Assembly: GCA_964546285.1 (NCBI GenBank)
Contig: CAZJJK010000033.1
Location: 1 to 28,228, forward strand
Reading direction: 5' to 3'
DNA length: 28,228 bases
DNA from: CAZJJK01 sp964546285
GTDB taxonomy: Bacteria; Spirochaetota; Spirochaetia; Treponematales; Breznakiellaceae
Part shown: piece after piece, positions 23,711-28,228 of the stretch
Layout: every line of letters starts with the position of its first letter
Numbering within the stretch: position 1 is the first letter of the stretch
Notes under the pieces: model-generated
Databases searched by the model: none
What the model saw: only the letters and a program-made list of their open reading frames with translations
Told to the model about the DNA's origin: nothing
Translations under genes and position numbers: made by a program

Positions 23711-24382
23711 CTATAGTGAATTAGAAAATATGTCCGCTATCGATTTTCTTTTCTCAACTTCCGCGTCAAAGTTCCTAAGCTCAAGGTTATAATTGGCCTC
23801 ATATTCAGAAAAGCCGCGGCTTATCGAGGAACCCAAACTAAGCGATCCAAAACCGCACCATATCTCCGGTTTCATTTTCTCAAAATATTCAACTCTGAAA
23901 AATAAGGGCAAGACACTTACCGAGCCCCTCACGCGCCTAAGCACCGCCTCAACACCGCGTTGAAAGCGGATCGGCCTTTGGGAATAGGACTGTATTGCTC
24001 CTTGAGGGTACACGACTACCAGCTTCTCGGGATCTTCCAAGAGTTCAGCCGTGTAGCTAATGGATTCCAGCACGGACCTCTGACCAGGAGCTATAGAATA
24101 CGCGCCCAAATGACGGAAATACCAGAATTTTTTAAGTTGAGTCTCAAGCATCATAAGATAGCAGTCTTTTTGCTTTAAAACCGATCTCCGATAAAGATGG
24201 AAGAAGAAAAAGCCGTCCCACCAACTAAAGTGATTAGGAGTAAGGAGCAGGCTAGATGAGGGATCAATTTCTGGCGGAGTATTCACGCAATAGAAATTGC
24301 TAAAGCGGGATCTTAGCAAAGACCAAATCACGGGAACGAATACCGCTTTAGCCCAATCGGTATGTGACGCCTTGATCACCAT
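23711..24382 (-). CDS. PlsC-type 1-acyl-glycerol-phosphate/lipid acyltransferase
   Basis: 223 residues. The acyltransferase HX4D motif is seen as NHFSWWDGF (H52 to D57 region) and the second motif as VVYPQGAIQS, with Q in place of the usual E of FPEG. Members esterify lysophosphatidate, ornithine lipids or, in some bacteria, carotenoid glycosides. Start ATG 24382 has AGGAG (complement 24386-24390) close upstream. The gene lies between a carotenoid block and frdA, 12 bp from the latter. It could acylate a glycosylated carotenoid (compare Staphylococcus CrtO) or simply make phospholipid; context makes the first idea worth testing but does not prove it. Confidence 0.82.
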   Translation of the reverse strand: MVIKASHTDWAKAVFVPVIWSLLRSRFSNFYCVNTPPEIDPSSSLLLTPNHFSWWDGFFFFHLYRRSVLKQKDCYLMMLETQLKKFWYFRHLGAYSIAPGQRSVLESISYTAELLEDPEKLVVVYPQGAIQSYSQRPIRFQRGVEAVLRRVRGSVSVLPLFFRVEYFEKMKPEIWCGFGSLSLGSSISRGFSEYEANYNLELRNFDAEVEKRKSIADIFSNSL

Positions 24383-24679
24383 TAGCTCCTATCACCTTCA
24401 ATGTCTGCTTCCTTTGCTAGGCGCTACCCCTAAGTGTCTACGTTCTCCAATAAGTATTCCATAGCTTTCTAGGCGCGTCACGGCTCCCCTTGTCTATTCT
24501 TTGGTGTAAAACTAGCTTCTGTTTATTTTTGGCGAAATTTCGATATTCTACTGTAACGATGCCGAGGCTCAGCGCTTGGACGGGCGGCGGGCATACACGC
24601 GCGCTCCATCTATCGATATATCCATAATTATATACATTATAATAAATAACCATATTACCCCGCCCGCAAGGATCAACTT
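24383..24679. other. Intergenic region between the desaturase and acyltransferase genes
   Basis: About 300 bp without a recognised gene. A very AT-rich stretch at 24610-24655 contains tataat-like sequence on the minus strand (24641-24636) and may hold the promoter of the acyltransferase-frd operon, though no good -35 box is seen. An 81-codon minus-strand frame (24438-24683) starts with an ATG that overlaps the desaturase stop as ATGA, the same arrangement as the real genes downstream. Its product (MKVDPCGRGNMVIYYN...) resembles nothing I know and I do not call it a gene, though a small translated ORF cannot be excluded. Confidence 0.4.
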
Positions 24680-26155
24680 TCATGGCTTATTTCTATCAAT
24701 AAGCTTAGCTGTAATCCGGGCCGACAGTATGGCCAGCGGCATACCGCCGCCGGGATGGGCGCTGCCCCCGCAAAAATAAAGCCCCTTGAATAGCTTTGAC
24801 CGGTTTCCCTGCCTAAGAAAAGCGGAAAGCATATTGTTGGATGATATCCCATAAATACTTCCCCCATAACTACCAGTACGATCCTGAATATCCTTGGGGG
24901 TAAAAACTTCTTCCGTCACAAGCTTTTGATCTATATCCACGCCCAAACGCTCACGGATAGTGGCTATCGCTCTTTTTCTGGTTCCAGCGATCTGCTCATC
25001 CCAATCCTGTCCATGAAGACTCGGCGCGTTAACCATAACATACCAATTTTCATGGTCTTTCGGCGCGTGCGATGGCGCGTATTTGGATGACACATAGATG
25101 TACACGGTGGGATCGACCGGACAACGCCGTTTGTTGAACAGATCACGGAATTCCGCTCTGTAATTTCGCGGGAAAAGCACATTATGAACGGAAAGCGACT
25201 CATCCGTAAGTTTTAATCCCCAATACCACACCACGGCGGAACTAGAGGGCGTCATAAGTCTATATTTTATGGCGTCTCTATTTAGGGTTTTGCCAAGAAG
25301 ATAATTATAGGTGGTGGATACATCGACATTGCTTACTACGGTTCGATAGGGTAAAAAGCCCTCATCTATCTCAATTCCCGCTACCCGCTTTCCTTCCAGC
25401 ACGATACGCCGCACCTTTTTGGACGTATGGATCCTGACGCCTTTCTCCACCGCTAAAGCTCTTAGGTATTCTGGAATAGCGCCTATCCCATCCAGCGGTA
25501 CCGAAGCGCCTAAGGCCTCAACATGGTGTATTATGTTCAAGGTAGCCGGTACGCGAAAGGGATCACTCCCATTAAAGGTAGCGAAACGATCGGCGTATTG
25601 GACTAAGCGGGGGTCCTTAAAAAACGAGGCGTTAGCCCCATGCATATGACGAAAAAAGTCCAGCTCAGGCACTTGAAAAAGCCCTATCTTGTCTCTGTGC
25701 TTAAGCAGCAGGTCAAGCTCATGAAAACTTGAAAACAGAAAAAGCTCGGCGCAGAGGTCATAAATACGCTTACAATACGATAGATATTCAGACATTCTAG
25801 CCGGCGGATCGGTCATTTTTCCGCAAAGTTCTTCATACAATTTTGGCCGCTCAGAATAAGCGTGGAACACCGTTGTATCCGGATAAAAATAGCGGCACGT
25901 TTCCTCAAGCGGAAGGAGCTTAGGTACGGATATCTTTGTCGCGCCAAGCTCCCGGCTTACCATATCAAGCACAAAGGGCATGGTTAAAAGGGTTGGCCCG
26001 CCGTCAAAGGTAAAACCACGCGTTTTCCGCTGAAGAGCCTTGCCCCCAACCTGGGATGCTTGCTCAAAAAGATCTACCTCATAACCTAATCCCGCTAGGT
26101 AAGCCGCACAGCATAAACCGCCAAGCCCCCCCCCTATTATCGCCACACGTTTCAC
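24680..26155 (-). CDS. CrtI-family carotenoid desaturase, CrtD-like
   Basis: 491 residues. N-terminal dinucleotide-binding motif AIIGGGLGGLCCAAYLAGLG followed by the acidic end of the Rossmann fold; the FAD-binding C-terminal signature is GLYFCGGSAHPGGGMPLAIL. The stretch GGSIYGISSNNMLSAFLRQ with GNRS following is most like the CrtD branch (1-hydroxy-carotenoid 3,4-desaturases) of Bacteroidota and others, and the neighbouring CruF hydratase would provide its hydroxylated substrate. It may instead be a phytoene desaturase; the pathway needs one somewhere, and none other is in view. GTG 26155 is the start, with a ggggga tract six or so bases upstream. It follows cruF by 26 bp, so the two are probably co-transcribed. 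Confidence 0.8.
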   Translation of the reverse strand: MKRVAIIGGGLGGLCCAAYLAGLGYEVDLFEQASQVGGKALQRKTRGFTFDGGPTLLTMPFVLDMVSRELGATKISVPKLLPLEETCRYFYPDTTVFHAYSERPKLYEELCGKMTDPPARMSEYLSYCKRIYDLCAELFLFSSFHELDLLLKHRDKIGLFQVPELDFFRHMHGANASFFKDPRLVQYADRFATFNGSDPFRVPATLNIIHHVEALGASVPLDGIGAIPEYLRALAVEKGVRIHTSKKVRRIVLEGKRVAGIEIDEGFLPYRTVVSNVDVSTTYNYLLGKTLNRDAIKYRLMTPSSSAVVWYWGLKLTDESLSVHNVLFPRNYRAEFRDLFNKRRCPVDPTVYIYVSSKYAPSHAPKDHENWYVMVNAPSLHGQDWDEQIAGTRKRAIATIRERLGVDIDQKLVTEEVFTPKDIQDRTGSYGGSIYGISSNNMLSAFLRQGNRSKLFKGLYFCGGSAHPGGGMPLAILSARITAKLIDRNKP

Positions 26156-26181
26156 GCTTTCCCCCTACCGCCCGCCTTTGG

Positions 26182-26898
26182 CTAGGCAATCGATACGCTA
26201 AGCGCCAAGAAGAACAAGGTCTGCAAAGCTACATAAGCGATAAAAAGAAGACTCTTAACCTTGATACGCAATACTTTATAGGAAATACCGCAAAGCGCGG
26301 CGATTAAAAACCAGGCAAGATAGTTTTGAAGGGGTATGGCCGACGAAGACCAAGCCCAATAAGCTAAGGAAATGGCTACTGGCTCCATTAAAAAATCAAA
26401 AAAAGCGGCGCTTAGACCAACGGCCAAACCAAAAAGAAGGGTAAAGGGCCAACCCCTCCCCCTAATAAGGCGGTCAAAGCCTGAAGCGAGCCCAAGGACA
26501 ATAAGCGCCCAATTGAAGCCGATCACCAGAGGAACGCCGAACAGCTTCCACCCCAGCCCCGGCCCGTATGAATAGGGGCCAAATATCAAGCCTGTAGACA
26601 CTCCCAAAACCTCAAGAGCGAAAGTAAAGCTATATACAAAAGCAAGCCAGATCAGGGCCTTGCGGGAACGATGTAGCCTGGAACCAAAGAGTATTAAAAG
26701 CCCGGCTAATAGTAAAAACCCCGGCGTCATGAAGGCTATTATCGGCTTTGTGAGCGGAATAAGATGAAAAATAACGCCCATAAGGTAGAGATCGGAAAGA
26801 ACGATTATGATTCCTTTGGGAGAACTTAGGAAAGAGATAAGTGTATGCCTTGAGGGAGAGCTGGCCTTGGCGGCAACATCGTTAGTAAACTGTTTCAT
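26182..26898 (-). CDS. cruF: CruF-type carotenoid 1,2-hydratase (DUF422)
   Basis: 238 residues with six or seven membrane segments. CruF adds water across the 1,2 double bond of the psi end of a carotenoid. Family hallmarks: ALEVLGVSTGLIFGPYSYGP, GVPLVIGFNWALIV, and FFDFLMEPVAI with YWAWSSSAIPLQNYLAWF (the P-x-N-x-x-AW motif). It lies just upstream of the CrtD-like desaturase; hydration then 3,4-desaturation is the known order in myxol/hydroxytorulene-type pathways. ATG 26898 lacks a strong ribosome binding site; the AT-rich tract at 26915-26945 upstream may contain a promoter. Confidence 0.88.
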   Translation of the reverse strand: MKQFTNDVAAKASSPSRHTLISFLSSPKGIIIVLSDLYLMGVIFHLIPLTKPIIAFMTPGFLLLAGLLILFGSRLHRSRKALIWLAFVYSFTFALEVLGVSTGLIFGPYSYGPGLGWKLFGVPLVIGFNWALIVLGLASGFDRLIRGRGWPFTLLFGLAVGLSAAFFDFLMEPVAISLAYWAWSSSAIPLQNYLAWFLIAALCGISYKVLRIKVKSLLFIAYVALQTLFFLALSVSIA

Positions 26899-27211
26899 TC
26901 AGCGTTGCCCCCAAATTTTTATCTATATATAATACAAATAAAACCGCGTTTAGCATTGCTGTTGGATTTAAAAAGTTTGAGACTTTTGAAATCGCCTCCC
27001 TTAAAAAATGTTCAGAATAAAGCATTAAGGCCAAAAACACGCGGCCAGCGTTTTATGAAAAACAGGCCGCTGAAAAAACGGGCTTTATACGTTCCCAAGA
27101 AGACTGGCCGCTTTACTGTCGCATGTCTCCCGCGTTTATAGTATGCCATGAGAAAGGCTTTAGCGGCAAAGAAAAAATGGAAATAGCCTGAGAAAACGGC
27201 GAGACAAGGAT
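26899..27211. other. Intergenic region between GT2 gene and cruF
   Basis: 313 bp in which I recognise no gene. Open frames on both strands (26905-27141 +, 27012-27242 -) give basic or low-complexity peptides with no family resemblance, and the minus one needs a TTG start. tattatatata at about 26925-26937 (minus strand) could be the -10 region of a cruF promoter. Short repeated ggccgc/gcggcc-like words occur at 27030-27110 but form no clean terminator. Confidence 0.4.
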
Positions 27212-28228
27212 TTAAGAAGGCTTTATTTTTCTTCCTTTCCAACTAACTTCCTTGCGCCCATAAGTACTCACCAAGGAAAGCGCCAAAACCCCAAGGAAAA
27301 AAACCAGGTAAAAAGGAGAAAGAAACCCATGATAGAAACGCCAATTCCCTATCCGTCTGAGAATTATAAAAGTTTGGATTGAGTAAAGGACATAAAGAAG
27401 CGGGGAAAAGAAGGTGAAATTTAGGATAGGAAAGAAAAAAGAAAGACCAAGCGTGGCGAAACCAGCACACCAGATGGCAAAATAGAGCATAGCCAGAAGC
27501 GAGCTTGATTTTGACGCGAGAGCCAAATTTTTGGTCCACCCTTCCGCTAACTCGGCTAGCCCACCGGGATACATACGATACTCCACCGCCCCCTTTCCCG
27601 CGTAATTCCATACGGGGAGGCCGTGCCTCTGGAAAAGCTTGGCTAAGGCCAGATCATCCACTAAGGCGGACCTTATATCGAAATGTCCACCAAGTGCTAA
27701 ATAGCGCTCCTTTTCACAAAGGATACAGGGACCAAAACAACCGTAAGCGTTATCTGAACGCGAAGCGAGAGTAAAACTTCCAATTCCGGCCATAGACATT
27801 AGATTAAAGAAAGCCGATAAGCTTTCATACGGTCTTTTAAATCGATGATAGGGTTGAACCGACATAAGCCCACTCTTGTATTGTGAACTTACGGCGTTTA
27901 AGCCTCCTGGCACAAACCAGACATCGGCGTCTAAGAAAAGCAAAAGCTCCCCTTTTGCCCGCTGAGCCGCTTTCCAACAAGCCCAAGACTTACCGATCGC
28001 GTCCTTTGGCTTATCGTCTATTTTGATTACCACACAACCTGCCGCCTCAGCCAACGCGGCGGTGGAATCGCTTGAGCCATCATCCGCCAGAATAAGCTCA
28101 TATTGATCAAAGGCGCCTTCGCTTTTCAAGGAGGAAAGCAAGTGTGGCAGTCTATGGGCTTCGTTTCGAGCTGGAATGATTATTGTAATGCTTTTATTTG
28201 ACCGCGTTTGGGGCCTTGGCGGAACACA
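27212..28228 (-). CDS. Family 2 glycosyltransferase, CrtQ/CruG-like (5' truncated by window edge)
   Basis: 338 codons visible, 5' end beyond the window. The frame is open to position 28228, and the residues upstream of TTG 28141, ITIIIPARNEAHRLPHLLSS, are the conserved start of a GT-A domain, so 28141 is not the real start. Motifs: LADDGSSDST, LFLDADVWF (D-x-D metal site), SALVDDLALAKLFQRHG, and EYRMYPGGLAELAEGWTKN, the Q/R-x-x-R-W-like acceptor region. Three membrane helices follow (about the last 110 residues) before a basic tail. This layout fits CrtQ/CruG-type enzymes that put a sugar on a carotenoid hydroxyl or carboxyl. Position upstream of cruF and the desaturase on the same strand supports that role. 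Confidence 0.82.
   Translation of the reverse strand, partial: CVPPRPQTRSNKSITIIIPARNEAHRLPHLLSSLKSEGAFDQYELILADDGSSDSTAALAEAAGCVVIKIDDKPKDAIGKSWACWKAAQRAKGELLLFLDADVWFVPGGLNAVSSQYKSGLMSVQPYHRFKRPYESLSAFFNLMSMAGIGSFTLASRSDNAYGCFGPCILCEKERYLALGGHFDIRSALVDDLALAKLFQRHGLPVWNYAGKGAVEYRMYPGGLAELAEGWTKNLALASKSSSLLAMLYFAIWCAGFATLGLSFFFPILNFTFFSPLLYVLYSIQTFIILRRIGNWRFYHGFLSPFYLVFFLGVLALSLVSTYGRKEVSWKGRKIKPS

Noticed and set aside
24438..24683. 81-codon minus-strand frame overlapping the desaturase stop (ATGA)
   Set aside because: No recognisable family or domain and an AT-rich, promoter-like stretch inside it; kept only as a note in the intergenic entry.
27012..27242. 76-codon minus-strand frame after the GT2 gene
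   Set aside because: Needs a TTG start within the end of the GT2 gene, has no ribosome binding site, and encodes a low-complexity basic/aromatic peptide.

Overview
Bacterial chromosomal scaffold, dense with genes, with ordinary bacterial start signals and no rRNA, tRNA or CRISPR array that I can see. The 100-N gap marks it as an assembled draft or metagenome scaffold. My best guess is a spirochaete (Treponema/Spirochaeta-like, possibly gut-associated). This rests on the look of the family 4 uracil-DNA glycosylase and the short UvrD-type helicase, the xylan-related glycoside hydrolase GH115, and a carotenoid set (CruF hydratase plus a CrtD-like desaturase) that would fit the hydroxytorulene-type pigments known from Spirochaeta. 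Desulfobacterota is the main alternative. The assignment is tentative because no search could be run.

Layout. 1-588: a decayed ISKra4-type transposase, then non-coding DNA holding the first copy of a ~20 bp dispersed repeat. 589-3024: a three-gene sulfide-to-homocysteine module (HcyBio/COG1900, NIL-ferredoxin, UPF0280/COG2122). 3144-9459: housekeeping and small genes on the + strand (uracil-DNA glycosylase overlapping priA, a DtxR-type metalloregulator, a small membrane exporter, a UvrD/PcrA-type helicase, crcB/fluC). 9549-15414: a GNAT acetyltransferase, a convergent GH115 alpha-glucuronidase with a long structured leader, and a divergent long-chain acyl-CoA ligase. 15415-16090: a non-coding island with four copies of the dispersed repeat, two of which form a 19-bp perfect inverted pair. 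16091-18777: an MFS exporter and a convergent, exported AGE-type sugar epimerase with its own promoter and palindromic operator.

From 28228 down to 18882 everything is on the - strand. A carotenoid block (5'-truncated GT2 glycosyltransferase, cruF, CrtI/CrtD-type desaturase) is followed by a PlsC-type acyltransferase lying 12 bp from frdA. Then come frdB, an HdrB-like frdE and menA. The last four are joined by ATGA stop/start overlaps, once the assembly gap is collapsed. This is a type E (heme-free, HdrB-like anchor) fumarate reductase/succinate dehydrogenase co-encoded with a menaquinone prenyltransferase. Together the minus-strand genes suggest a cell with a menaquinone-linked fumarate respiration module and a glycosylated, perhaps acylated, membrane carotenoid.

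The N gap at 19976-20075 is flanked by an exact 55-bp duplication. Removing one copy and the Ns restores a full-length 331-residue FrdE that ends in a 4-bp overlap with menA, so the gap is almost certainly an assembly artefact.
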